Assembly: GCF_001457025.1 (NCBI RefSeq)
Contig: NZ_KQ758599.1
Location: 964,840-1,028,839 of the forward strand
Source: Pseudarthrobacter enclensis
GTDB lineage: Bacteria > Actinomycetota > Actinomycetes > Actinomycetales > Micrococcaceae
Direction of reading: 5' to 3'
DNA length: 64,000 bases
In this document: positions 55,469 to 63,779 of the stretch, piece by piece
How the letters are laid out: each line of letters opens with the position of its first letter
Position numbering within the stretch: position 1 is the first letter of the stretch
Translations under genes and position numbers: made by a program
Notes under the pieces: generated by a model
The model's database searches: none
What the model was told of the DNA's origin: nothing
What the model saw: only the letters and a program-made list of their open reading frames with translations

Positions 55469-56673
55469 GCGCGGCACAACGTTCCGCCCCGTTGCCCGAG
55501 CGACTGGCACGTGCAGCCCTTTCCCGGCTGATGGAGCCACAGGACGCTGCCGGGCTGGCCCTGGTCAAAGCGGCCGGGCCCACGGACGCCCTGCGGATCG
55601 CCACAGGGGTGGTCAAGGCGGGGGCGGGCCTGGAACAGGAAATCACCGGACTCCTTGCCGATGCTGGTGGGCCGTCACGATGGGCAGGAATGGCGGCCGC
55701 GCTGAAACGGTGGCAGCCGCGGATACCGGACCTTGCTCCCGAGCGGGATCTCGCCACCATGTCTCGGCTCGGAGGACGGCTTATCGTCCCTTCGGACGGC
55801 CTATGGCCCGCCCAGCTGGGTGACCTTGGCCTGCAGGAACCCATCTGCCTGTGGTGGCGCGGCCACGAACAGCCCCTGCCTGCCGTCGGAAAAAGCATCG
55901 CCCTGGTGGGATCGCGGGACAGCACCAGCTACGGCGCCTCGGTGACCGGCGACCTTGCCTACTCCCTGGCCCAGCGCGGCTATACCGTGGTGTCCGGCGG
56001 CGCCTACGGCATTGACGCCCACGCCCATCGGGCGGCACTGGCCGGCGGCTCGGCAGCCCTTCCCACCATCGCAGTCATGGCCGGCGGCGTCGACCGTTTC
56101 TACCCGTCCGGAAATGAAGACCTCCTGCGCGCTGTCAGCAACCAGGGCGCGGTGTTGGCCGAAGTGCCGCCGGGCTCGGCACCCACCCGGTACCGGTTCC
56201 TGCAGCGCAACAGACTGATCGCGGCGCTCTCCGCCGTCACCGTGGTGGTCGAAGCCCGGTGGCGTTCCGGCGCCCTCAACACCGCCCACCATGCCGAATC
56301 CCTGGGCCGGGCCGTTGGGGCGGTCCCGGGTTCGGTGCACAGTGCCAACTCCGCGGGCTGCCACCGCCTCCTCCGCGACGGGGGAGCCGTGTGTGTTACC
56401 GACGCTGCCGAGGTGGCCGAGCTTGCCGGCCCCAGCGGGGCAGCGTTGCCGGAGCAGCGGGAGGGGGAGACGCACCTCCAGGACGGGCTGACCCTTGAAG
56501 ATCTCATCCTCCTGGACGCGCTGCCACTGCGCTCCACCACTTCAGTGGAGAAGCTGTCCGCCGTGGCCGGGCTGGGCCAGGAATCCGTCCGGGCGGGGCT
56601 CGGCCGGCTGGGTCTGCTGGGCCTGGCCGTCTCGGAGCGCGGCGGATGGAAGCGGGGTGCCGGGTCCGCATAG
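55465..56673 (+). CDS. dprA: DNA processing protein DprA
   Basis: The 402-residue protein loads RecA on incoming single-stranded DNA. Its Rossmann-like core includes IALVGSRDSTSYG, VSGGAYGIDAHAHRAAL, MAGGVDRFYP, and VVEARWRSGALNTAHHAESLGR. N- and C-terminal helical extensions (DML1-like C-terminus) are present. ATG overlaps the comM stop (ATGA). No comEA/comEC genes are in the window, so transformation competence is unproven. Confidence 0.93.
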   Translation: MSAAQRSAPLPERLARAALSRLMEPQDAAGLALVKAAGPTDALRIATGVVKAGAGLEQEITGLLADAGGPSRWAGMAAALKRWQPRIPDLAPERDLATMSRLGGRLIVPSDGLWPAQLGDLGLQEPICLWWRGHEQPLPAVGKSIALVGSRDSTSYGASVTGDLAYSLAQRGYTVVSGGAYGIDAHAHRAALAGGSAALPTIAVMAGGVDRFYPSGNEDLLRAVSNQGAVLAEVPPGSAPTRYRFLQRNRLIAALSAVTVVVEARWRSGALNTAHHAESLGRAVGAVPGSVHSANSAGCHRLLRDGGAVCVTDAAEVAELAGPSGAALPEQREGETHLQDGLTLEDLILLDALPLRSTTSVEKLSAVAGLGQESVRAGLGRLGLLGLAVSERGGWKRGAGSA

Positions 56674-56737
56674 GACACTTGCAACGCGGTCCGTGTCAGG
56701 CTGACCGCCGGGTACCGGGACCTGAGAAGCTAAGGGA

Positions 56738-57664
56738 ATGGACACACAGTCGCTGCCCGCCGAGCTGCGGACGGCCTTGGACCGTTTCTCCGGGTATCTG
56801 GAGCGGGAGCGGGCGGTATCGGCGCACACCTGCCGGGCCTACCTTGGGGACCTTGCGGCGCTTTTCGCCTTCGCCGCCGGGGAGGGAGCTGCCGGGCTGC
56901 AGGACCTCGAGTTGGGCACCCTCCGCCGTTGGCTGGGGGCGCAGAGCCAGTCAGGGGCGTCCCGTGCAACGCTGGCGCGCCGTGCCGCGACGGTGCGGGC
57001 TTTCACGGCCTGGGCCGTCCGGGAAGAATACCTGGAGTCGGATCCGGCGCTGAGGCTTAGGGCGCCCAAGCGTGAAAGATCGCTCCCCGGCGTCCTGCAG
57101 GCCGGGCAGCTGCAACGGCTGTTTCAGGACCTGGAGGAGTCTGCTGCCGGCGGTGATCCCGTGGCGGTGCGGAACCGGGCCATGGTGGAGTTGCTGTATG
57201 CCACCGGCGTCAGGGTGGGTGAGCTGGCCGGCCTGGATGCGGACGATCTCGACTTCGACCGGCGGACCCTCCGGGTCATCGGTAAGGGCAATAAGGAGCG
57301 GACCGTTCCGTTCGGCGTTCCCGCCGCTGTGGCGGTGGACGACTGGCTGCGCCGTGGCCGGCCCCAGCTGGTGAAGGACGGCAGCGGGCCGGCGCTCTTC
57401 CTGGGTGTCCGGGGCGGCCGGGTGGACCAGCGCCAGGTACGTTCCGTGGTCCACGGACTGTTTGAGGCGATGGGGGATACCTCCGCCTCCGGACCGCACG
57501 CACTGCGTCACTCCACGGCAACCCACCTGCTCGATGGCGGAGCGGACCTGCGTGCAGTCCAGGAGATCCTGGGACACAGCAGCCTGGCCACCACCCAGAT
57601 CTATACGCATGTTTCCGTGGACCGCCTGCGCAAAAGCTACCAGCAAGCGCACCCGCGGGCGTAG
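56738..57664 (+). CDS. xerC: Tyrosine recombinase XerC
   Basis: The 308-residue recombinase has an N-terminal SAM-like core-binding domain (residues 10-95) and the catalytic set: Arg in TGVRVGELAGL, Lys in IGKGNKERTVP, HALRHSTATHLL (His, Arg), and the nucleophile Tyr in TTQIYTHV. With XerD it resolves chromosome dimers at dif. Its place after dprA is conserved. rpsB and tsf, which often follow, are not present; a different block begins downstream. Confidence 0.92.
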   Translation: MDTQSLPAELRTALDRFSGYLERERAVSAHTCRAYLGDLAALFAFAAGEGAAGLQDLELGTLRRWLGAQSQSGASRATLARRAATVRAFTAWAVREEYLESDPALRLRAPKRERSLPGVLQAGQLQRLFQDLEESAAGGDPVAVRNRAMVELLYATGVRVGELAGLDADDLDFDRRTLRVIGKGNKERTVPFGVPAAVAVDDWLRRGRPQLVKDGSGPALFLGVRGGRVDQRQVRSVVHGLFEAMGDTSASGPHALRHSTATHLLDGGADLRAVQEILGHSSLATTQIYTHVSVDRLRKSYQQAHPRA

Positions 57665-57698
57665 GGCACGGTGTGGCGAATCGCACTGGCGTAATTAC

Positions 57699-57768
57699 GC
57701 ATGGTGCGGCACAATAAGAGTCACGTCCGGCAACTCTCAAGTGCCGCTTGAAGCTCTCAGCACCATGC
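57699..57768 (+). other. Branched inverted-repeat element before DUF3145
   Basis: GCATGGTGC (57699) pairs with GCACCATGC (57760), GGCAC (57708) with GTGCC (57741), and AGAGT (57717) with ACTCT (57733). Together they form one long stepped stem-loop of about 70 bases. It lies in the 242-base xerC-DUF3145 gap and could be a terminator, a leader RNA or a regulatory DNA site. Apart from this the gap contains only an AT-richer stretch (57780-57815). Confidence 0.6.
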
Positions 57769-57906
57769 GGCACGGCGAGTCCGGACAATGCTTAATCTGA
57801 TACAGCTGAATAATGAGGCAGGAAAGAGCCGCCGCACCCAGTGCGCAGCAGTTCCATCCAGGCGCAGGTCGTAGGGGAAGACGTACCTAGAGCTATGGAG
57901 GATGGA

Positions 57907-58410
57907 ATGTCTGTTGCAATGACCCGCGGTGTGCTGTTCGTTCACTCGGCCCCTACGGCCCTGTGCCCTCACGTTGAGTGGGCCATTGGATCCGTCGTGG
58001 ACAAGCGCACGGATCTTGAGTGGACCCCTCAGCCTGCCGCACCCGGAATGTTCCGGGCGGAGCTGTCGTGGACAGGTGCCCCCGGCACCGGGTCCAAGCT
58101 GGCGTCCGCCCTGCGCGGCTGGGCCCACCTGCGGTTCGAGGTAACCGAGGAACCCAGCCACGGCGTGGACGGCGGACGCTGGTCCCACACCCCGGAACTG
58201 GGCATCTTCCATGCCGTGACGGATGTGCACGGCAACATCATGGTGTCAGAGGACCGCATCCGGTACGCCTACGAATCCGGAGCGGGTGACCCCTCAGCTG
58301 TTTACCACGAGCTCTCCCTCGCACTGGGCGAAGCGTGGGACGAGGAACTTGAACCCTTCCGGCACGCTGCCGAGGGCGCGCCGGTGCGCTGGCTGCACCA
58401 GGTGGGCTGA
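57907..58410 (+). CDS. DUF3145 family protein
   Basis: The 167-residue protein begins MSVAMTRGVLFVHSAPTALCPHVEWA and matches DUF3145, found only in actinobacteria. It is soluble and tryptophan/histidine-rich at the start of each strand (LRGWAHLRFEVTEEPSHG). Function is unknown. ATG at 57907 follows GGAGGA; an in-frame ATG-less extension upstream is not supported. It is convergent with fabF across a strong terminator. Confidence 0.88.
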   Translation: MSVAMTRGVLFVHSAPTALCPHVEWAIGSVVDKRTDLEWTPQPAAPGMFRAELSWTGAPGTGSKLASALRGWAHLRFEVTEEPSHGVDGGRWSHTPELGIFHAVTDVHGNIMVSEDRIRYAYESGAGDPSAVYHELSLALGEAWDEELEPFRHAAEGAPVRWLHQVG

Positions 58411-58451
58411 CCGCCGCCCCTGGTCCGGCAGCACCGGACACTCCATAGCCA

Positions 58452-58489
58452 AAAGAGGAGGCCCCGCCAACAGGCGGGGCCTCCTCTTT
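58452..58489. terminator. Bidirectional terminator between DUF3145 and fabF
   Basis: AAAGAGGAGGCCCCGCC and GGCGGGGCCTCCTCTTT are perfectly complementary over 17 bp around AACA. Each strand ends the stem in T residues, so both convergent genes can be terminated. Confidence 0.9.
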
Positions 58490-58526
58490 CATGGTCAGGG
58501 GCCGGCGGGATGCCGGCGCCGGACCC

Positions 58527-59762
58527 TTAGACGCTGCGGATGGCCACAACCGCGTTGTGGCCGCCGAAACCGAAGGAGTTGCTCAGGGCCACGATGTTGC
58601 CGGCCGGCAGGTCGCGGGCGGAAGTAACCACGTCCAACGGGATTTCCGGGTCCTGGTTTTCCAGGTTGATGGTGACCGGTGCCTTGCGCTCATGCACGGC
58701 GAGGACGGTGAGGACAGCCTCAACGGCGCCGGATGCACCGAGCAGGTGACCCATCTGGGACTTGGTGGCCGAAACCGCCACGTTGTCCACGTGCGTGCCG
58801 AGCGCAGCGCGCAGGGCAGTGTATTCAGGCTTGTCGCCAACAGGCGTGGACGTGGCGTGGGCGTTGACGTGCACCACATCCTCTGCCTGGATCCGGCCGT
58901 CGAACATCGCAGCCTTCAGGGCGCGGGTGGCACCCAGGCCCTCGGGGTCCGGTGCGGTGATGTGGTAGGCGTCGGCGGTAACCGACGTCCCCGCCAGTTC
59001 ACCGTAGATCCGTGCGCCGCGGGCAAGCGCGTGCTCTTCGGCCTCAAGGACCAGTGCTCCGGCGCCTTCACCCATGACGAAGCCGTCGCGGTCAATGTCG
59101 TACGGCCGCGAAGCGCGTTCCGGATCGTCGTTCCGGCGGGACAGCGCCTGCATTGACGCAAAAGCCGCCAGCGGCATGGGGTGGATCGCGGCTTCGGCGC
59201 CGCCGCACATCACCACGTCGGCCTTGCCGGAGCGGATCAGGTCCAGTCCGAGGTGCATGGCTTCAGTGCCGGAGGCGCAGGCCGAGACCGGTGTGTGGGC
59301 GCCGGCACGGGCCCCAAGGTCGAGGCTGACGGCTGCGGCCACGCCGTTGGGCATCAGCATGGGAACGGTCATGGGCAGCACGCGGCGGGGGCCCTTTTCC
59401 TTCAGCGTGTCCCACGCGTCCAGCAGCGTCCACACGCCGCCGATGCCGGTGGCGAAGGCCACGGCCAGGCGGTCCTGGTCGATCTCCGTGATGCCGGAGT
59501 CGGCCCAGGCCTCACGGGCAGCGATAACGCCGAACTGCGTGGAGGGGTCCATGCGCTTGGCCTCGACGCGGGTGAGCACGTCAAGGGCGGGGGTGCTGCA
59601 GCGCGCGGCAAAGTGGACGGGGAGTTCGTACTTGGATACCCAGTCGTCTTCCAGGGTGCGGGCACCGGAGACCCCCTTGAGCGCGTTCTTCCACATTGTG
59701 GGGACATCGCCGCCGATGGGTGTGGTGGCACCCAGGCCGGTGATGACTACCTTGCGTGTCAT
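58527..59762 (-). CDS. fabF: 3-oxoacyl-ACP synthase II
   Basis: The 411-residue condensing enzyme extends acyl-ACP with malonyl-ACP in FAS II. Catalytic Cys162 is in SACASGTEAM, with histidines in HVNAHATSTPVGD and SQMGHLLGASG. ATG at 59762 gives MTRKVVITGLG. It is the last gene of the minus-strand fab cluster, but a T-tailed terminator stands between acpP and fabF, so it is probably expressed at a different level or from its own promoter. Confidence 0.96.
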   Translation of the reverse strand: MTRKVVITGLGATTPIGGDVPTMWKNALKGVSGARTLEDDWVSKYELPVHFAARCSTPALDVLTRVEAKRMDPSTQFGVIAAREAWADSGITEIDQDRLAVAFATGIGGVWTLLDAWDTLKEKGPRRVLPMTVPMLMPNGVAAAVSLDLGARAGAHTPVSACASGTEAMHLGLDLIRSGKADVVMCGGAEAAIHPMPLAAFASMQALSRRNDDPERASRPYDIDRDGFVMGEGAGALVLEAEEHALARGARIYGELAGTSVTADAYHITAPDPEGLGATRALKAAMFDGRIQAEDVVHVNAHATSTPVGDKPEYTALRAALGTHVDNVAVSATKSQMGHLLGASGAVEAVLTVLAVHERKAPVTINLENQDPEIPLDVVTSARDLPAGNIVALSNSFGFGGHNAVVAIRSV

Positions 59763-59875
59763 GGGATCACTCTTTCGTCGGTGGGAAACCCTCTCCGTCG
59801 GCCGGAGGGTCCACATCTTGATGGCCGGCGGGGCCGCTATGGAAGCCCTGCGCCAGGTACTGCAAAGTCTCTGAT

Positions 59876-59917
59876 AAAAAGGCGGGCTGCCGGCCCGGTC
59901 ATCCGGACCGGCAGCCC
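59876..59917 (-). terminator. T-tailed terminator between acpP and fabF
   Basis: On the minus strand, GGGCTGCCGG and CCGGCAGCCC pair, with an inner CCGG/CCGG helix after one mismatch and a 4-base loop, then TTTTT. It is the strongest canonical terminator in the fab cluster and lies internal to it. Confidence 0.85.
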
Positions 59918-59949
59918 TGGCCATGCCGCGGCAGCGGCGAAAGCTGGAA

Positions 59950-60195
59950 TTAGGCCTGTGCTCCGGCGATGAAGCTGACGGCGTCGCCAACGGTCTTGAG
60001 GTTCTTGACCTCTTCGTCCGGGATGCGCACGCCGAACTTTTCTTCAGCGTTGACCACGATGGTCATCATGGAGATGGAGTCGATGTCCAGGTCCTCGGTG
60101 AAGGACTTGTCCAGCTCCACGGCCTCGGGGGCCAGGCCGGTTTCCTCGTTGACGATTTCAGCCAGGCCGGCCAGGATCTCTTCGTTGCTAGCCAT
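59950..60195 (-). CDS. acpP: Acyl carrier protein
   Basis: The 81-residue acidic protein carries the phosphopantetheine site Ser40 in DIDSISM (variant of DSL). It shuttles acyl intermediates between FabD, FabH and FabF. The ATG follows AAAGGAGCC at an ideal spacing. The DSI in place of DSL is typical of actinobacterial FAS II ACPs. Confidence 0.96.
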   Translation of the reverse strand: MASNEEILAGLAEIVNEETGLAPEAVELDKSFTEDLDIDSISMMTIVVNAEEKFGVRIPDEEVKNLKTVGDAVSFIAGAQA

Positions 60196-60277
60196 TGATG
60201 GCTCCTTTTCTTGTATTGCCGGCAGGGTCTGCCGGAATGGTTCAGGCCGCGGATGCGGCCCCTTTGATTGGACGTTG

Positions 60278-61339
60278 CTAGGGGAGGACGATTACCTGCG
60301 CACCGAAGACCAGCCCCGCGCCGAAACCGATCTGCAGGGCAAGTCCGCCGCTGAGCTCAGGGTTCTCCTGCAGCAGGCGGTGGGTTGCCAGCGGAATGGA
60401 CGCCGCGGACGTGTTGCCGGCGTCGGCAATGTCCCGTGCCACTGTAACCGTCTCGGGCAGCTTCAGTTTCTTGACCATCTCATCGATGATCCGCATGTTG
60501 GCCTGGTGGGGGATAAAAGCCACCAGGTCTTCAGCCTGCACTCCGGCGGCATCGAGTGCCTGCTGGGCCACTTTGGCCATTTCCCAGACGGCCCAGCGGA
60601 ACACGGTCTGCCCGTCCTGGCGGAGGGTGGGGTAGAGTTCCTGCGCCTCTTCCAGCAGTGCGAGGTCGCCGGTGGAATCGGACTGGCGGGCGGCCAGGCC
60701 AAGGTCCCGGACGTCCAGCAGTGAACGGGTCATGCCGATCGCATCCCACTTGCTGCCGTCGGAGCCCCACACGGAGGGCGCAATGCCCGGTGTGTCGGAC
60801 GGGCCGACCACCACGGCTCCTGCGCCGTCGCCCAAGAGGAACGAGATGGTCCGTTCGCGGTTGTCGATGACGTCGGACAGCTTCTCCGCACCCACCACCA
60901 GGACGTATGTGGCGGCGCCGGACCGAACCAGCGCGTCAGCCTGGGCAACTCCGTAGCAGTACCCGGCGCAGGCTGCCGAAATGTCGAAGGCCGGTGCCGG
61001 CGTGGCGCCCAGCCGGTCGGCGAGGCTGGCCGCGGCGGACGGCGTGGCATACGGGTGGGTCACGGTGGAAACGATGACGGCCCCGAGCTCGGAGGCCTCG
61101 ATGCCGGCCTTGGCCATTGCCTCACGGGCTGCGCCCTCGGCCATGTCGATGACGCTCACGTCAGCGGGGGCACGGTGCCTGGTGACGATCCCGGTGCGCT
61201 GGCGGATCCACTCGTCGGAGGAGTCGATCCACTGGCACACGTCCTCGTTGGTGACGATCACTTCCGGGCGGTAGGCGCCCAGGCCGAGGATGCGGGTGTG
61301 CTCCTGGAGGGGAGCCTGCTTCAGCGTGGGTGCGCTCAT
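60278..61339 (-). CDS. fabH: 3-oxoacyl-ACP synthase III
   Basis: The 353-residue initiating ketosynthase condenses acyl-CoA with malonyl-ACP; in this lineage branched starters are expected, since branched fatty acids predominate. Catalytic Cys124 is in SAACAGYCYG, His in PHQANMRI, Asn in ADAGNTSAASI. Start ATG at 61339 overlaps the fabD stop (ATGA). The starter specificity cannot be read here. The ilvE product could feed it with branched keto acids, but that is a metabolic inference. Confidence 0.96.
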   Translation of the reverse strand: MSAPTLKQAPLQEHTRILGLGAYRPEVIVTNEDVCQWIDSSDEWIRQRTGIVTRHRAPADVSVIDMAEGAAREAMAKAGIEASELGAVIVSTVTHPYATPSAAASLADRLGATPAPAFDISAACAGYCYGVAQADALVRSGAATYVLVVGAEKLSDVIDNRERTISFLLGDGAGAVVVGPSDTPGIAPSVWGSDGSKWDAIGMTRSLLDVRDLGLAARQSDSTGDLALLEEAQELYPTLRQDGQTVFRWAVWEMAKVAQQALDAAGVQAEDLVAFIPHQANMRIIDEMVKKLKLPETVTVARDIADAGNTSAASIPLATHRLLQENPELSGGLALQIGFGAGLVFGAQVIVLP

Positions 61340-62265
61340 GCGGTTCCCTCCAGTTCCGCGAAGAGCGCCAGCGCTGCCGACAAGTCATCGGGGGTCTTCA
61401 CGGCTACCGTCTTGACGCCCGGCATGCCGCGCTTTGCCAGCCCTGCAAGGGTCCCGGCGGGAGCCAGCTCGATAACGCCGGTGACGCCCCGCTGTACCAG
61501 GGATTCCATGCAGAGGTCCCAGCGCACCGGACGGGACACCTGGGCAATAAGGCTTTCGACGGCGGCAGTTCCGTCGGTGACTTCGCCGCCGTCGTAGTTG
61601 GACAGCAGCGGCACCTTCGGCGCCTGCGGCTTCAGCTGCGGCGCAATGGCCTGGAGTGCGCTGACGGCGGGGGACATGTGGCTGGTGTGGAACGCCCCAG
61701 CGACCTTCAACGGAATGACGCGCGCCTTGGCCGGCGGGTTATCGGCCAGGGCCTTGAGCTGTTCGAAGGTGCCCGCGGCCACCGTCTGGCCGGCGCCGTT
61801 GACGTTTGCCGGCGTTGCGCCGGAGGCTTCAATGGCGGCCAGGACCTCGGAGGGGTCGCCGCCCACCACGGCGCTCATGCCTGTGGGCGTAACGGCAGCG
61901 GCGGCAGCCATGCTGTTGGCGCGTTCGCGCACAAACGTCATGGCCTCTTCCGCGGTGAGGACGCCGGCCAGCGCGGACGCGGTGATTTCACCCACCGAGT
62001 GCCCTGCGAGCACCACCGGCAGGGAACTGAGTTCGACGTCGAAGAGGGAGGACGCGGCGACCAGCCCGGCAGCAACGATCAGGGGCTGCGCCACGGCAGT
62101 GTCCTTGATGGTTTCCTCATCCGAGGTGGTGCCGTGGGCCGTCAGGTCGATGCCTGCGATCCCGCTCAGGGCAGCCAGCTGCTCCGCCACCTGGGGCAGT
62201 TCCAGCCAAGGGGCCAGGAAACCCGGGGTCTGTGAGCCCTGTCCAGGGCAGACTATTGCAAGCAC
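61336..62265 (-). CDS. fabD: Malonyl-CoA:ACP transacylase
   Basis: The 309-residue serine transferase loads malonate on ACP. The nucleophile Ser90 is in LAGHSVGEITA, with the conserved CPGQGSQ start and His in GAFHTSHM near residue 200. It is the first gene of the fab operon. Translation of fabH is coupled. The upstream 88-base gap holds an inverted repeat likely used by the FasR-type activator. Confidence 0.96.
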   Translation of the reverse strand: MLAIVCPGQGSQTPGFLAPWLELPQVAEQLAALSGIAGIDLTAHGTTSDEETIKDTAVAQPLIVAAGLVAASSLFDVELSSLPVVLAGHSVGEITASALAGVLTAEEAMTFVRERANSMAAAAAVTPTGMSAVVGGDPSEVLAAIEASGATPANVNGAGQTVAAGTFEQLKALADNPPAKARVIPLKVAGAFHTSHMSPAVSALQAIAPQLKPQAPKVPLLSNYDGGEVTDGTAAVESLIAQVSRPVRWDLCMESLVQRGVTGVIELAPAGTLAGLAKRGMPGVKTVAVKTPDDLSAALALFAELEGTA

Positions 62266-62331
62266 GTAACCAGCTTTCCAAATTACTGTGTGATCCAGCG
62301 GTGTTTGTCCGCACCAACCTCGTGGGGTCGG

Positions 62332-62350
62332 GTTGTAGGAAGTCTACAAC
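62332..62350. promoter_or_regulatory. Inverted repeat upstream of fabD, candidate FasR site
   Basis: GTTGTAG-N5-CTACAAC is a perfect 7-bp inverted repeat, 67 bases before the fabD start and 3 bases after the end of the regulator gene. A single CTACAAC half-site recurs at 63647-63653, just before the regulator itself. Confidence 0.6.
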
Positions 62351-62353
62351 GCC

Positions 62354-63598
62354 TCAGGAGGGATTCCGGGACGCCTGGCGGTCCGTGGCGGACTTCGGTG
62401 GACTCGAAAGGCGCCCCACCACCAGGGCTGCCTGGAGCACGAATGCCTCCCTGGGAAGCAGCGGATCCCAGCCCGTCACATCACACACCCGCTTCAACCG
62501 GTAGCGCACGGTGTTGGCATGGACGAAGAGTTCCCGTGCCGTGGCTTCCAGGGAATGGCCCAGTTCAAGATAGGTGCCGAGGGTTTCCACCAGCCCGTTG
62601 GAGGCTGCCAGCAGCGGCCGGTAGATGTTCTTGACCAGGGAGCGGCGTGCGGCGTCGTCACCCGAGATCACGCGTTCGGGAAGGAGGTCGTCCGCCGCGA
62701 CGGGGCGGGGCGCGGAAGGCCACGCCCTGGCTGCCGTGAGGCCCGCGAATGCTGACTGTGCCGAACCGCTGGCCTCCAGCAGGGAACTTGCTTCGGGGCC
62801 GTAGACAACGGGCCCGGGAGCAAACATGTCGCTGAGTTTCACGTAGGCGGTTTCCCTGTCCTGGACGCCGCCGAGGATCAGGATGAGCCTGTCGCCCTGG
62901 ATGCCCACGAGCGCATCCTCCGCGTACCGGCCTGCCATCCGCCGCAGTTCACTGACGTAGCTGGCGCTGGGTTCCGAGGGGGAGTTGCCCACCATCACGG
63001 TGAAGCGCTCCTGCGCCTTCCAGCCCAGCGCGGCAATCCTGGACCGCAGCGCGTCGGTGTTTTCACCCCTGAGGATGGCGTCCACTATGAGCGCTTCGAG
63101 GCGCGTGTCCCAGGAGCCGCGGGACTCCGCCGCGCGGGCGTAGACATCCGCGGCGGCAAAAGCCACTTCCCGCGAATACCGCAGGACCGCTTCCCTCAGT
63201 GATGGCTGGTCGGCTTCATGCGCAATGACCGGAACCTGGTCCTCGACCACTTCAACTACGATGCGGATAAGCTGCAGGGCCTTCTGCAGGCTGATGGACC
63301 TGGTCAGTTCGGTGGGCGCTGTGCCGAACACGTCCGTAAGGATCCAGGACGGCGAGCTGGGACGCTCATACCAGGTGACGAACGCGGCGATGCCGTTCTG
63401 CGCCACCATCCCCAAGGCCGACCGCTCATCTGCGCTGAGCCTGCTGTACCACGGAAGGGATTGTTCCAGCTGCCGCATGGTGGTCGTCGAGAGCTGCCCC
63501 ACGTTGGCCCGCAGCTTCTTCAGGGTCTCCGACTTTTCGGGAGTCACCCTTGGCTGGGACGGTTTTCGCTTCGCGGGCTGGGTGGATGGTGCTGGCAT
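62354..63598 (-). CDS. fasR: PucR/CdaR-type transcriptional activator of fatty acid synthesis (FasR-like)
   Basis: The 414-residue regulator has a C-terminal HTH of the PucR/CdaR kind (ATARELFVHANTVRYRLKR near residues 360-380) and a central GGDEF-like sensory fold (residues 170-280). In Streptomyces, FasR is encoded between aceE and fabD and activates fabDHPF; gene order and domain layout agree. The start is ATG at 63598, with a basic N-terminus of Lys, Pro and Arg. A half-site repeat upstream suggests autoregulation. Name by synteny and domains only. Confidence 0.85.
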   Translation of the reverse strand: MPAPSTQPAKRKPSQPRVTPEKSETLKKLRANVGQLSTTTMRQLEQSLPWYSRLSADERSALGMVAQNGIAAFVTWYERPSSPSWILTDVFGTAPTELTRSISLQKALQLIRIVVEVVEDQVPVIAHEADQPSLREAVLRYSREVAFAAADVYARAAESRGSWDTRLEALIVDAILRGENTDALRSRIAALGWKAQERFTVMVGNSPSEPSASYVSELRRMAGRYAEDALVGIQGDRLILILGGVQDRETAYVKLSDMFAPGPVVYGPEASSLLEASGSAQSAFAGLTAARAWPSAPRPVAADDLLPERVISGDDAARRSLVKNIYRPLLAASNGLVETLGTYLELGHSLEATARELFVHANTVRYRLKRVCDVTGWDPLLPREAFVLQAALVVGRLSSPPKSATDRQASRNPS

Positions 63599-63710
63599 TC
63601 TTTGAGCATACGGCCAGCGCCGCGCAAACCTCCATTTGTGCGAAGGCTACAACTCGCATTGTCGTGCATCACAGCTGCCTGCGTCACGCCACGGTGCCGG
63701 AACAAAGAAC

Positions 63711-63746
63711 GACGGCGGCTCCCGCACAAGTGCGGGAGCCGCCGTC
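63711..63746 (-). terminator. Terminator after aceE
   Basis: GACGGCGGCTCCCGCAC and GTGCGGGAGCCGCCGTC pair fully over 17 bp with a two-base loop. On the minus strand a T-containing tail (GTTCTTTG) follows. It ends aceE transcription before fasR. Confidence 0.8.
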
Positions 63747-63779
63747 GTCCATGGCTGCGGGCAGGAACCCGGGGCGGAG

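Noticed and set aside
56738..57664. xerC as a phage or integron integrase
   Set aside because: Size, motifs and position after dprA match the chromosomal dimer resolvase; no att site or phage genes are near.
59763..59990. Extended fabF start at 59990
   Set aside because: It would run through the T-tailed terminator; the family start MTRKVVITG is at 59762.
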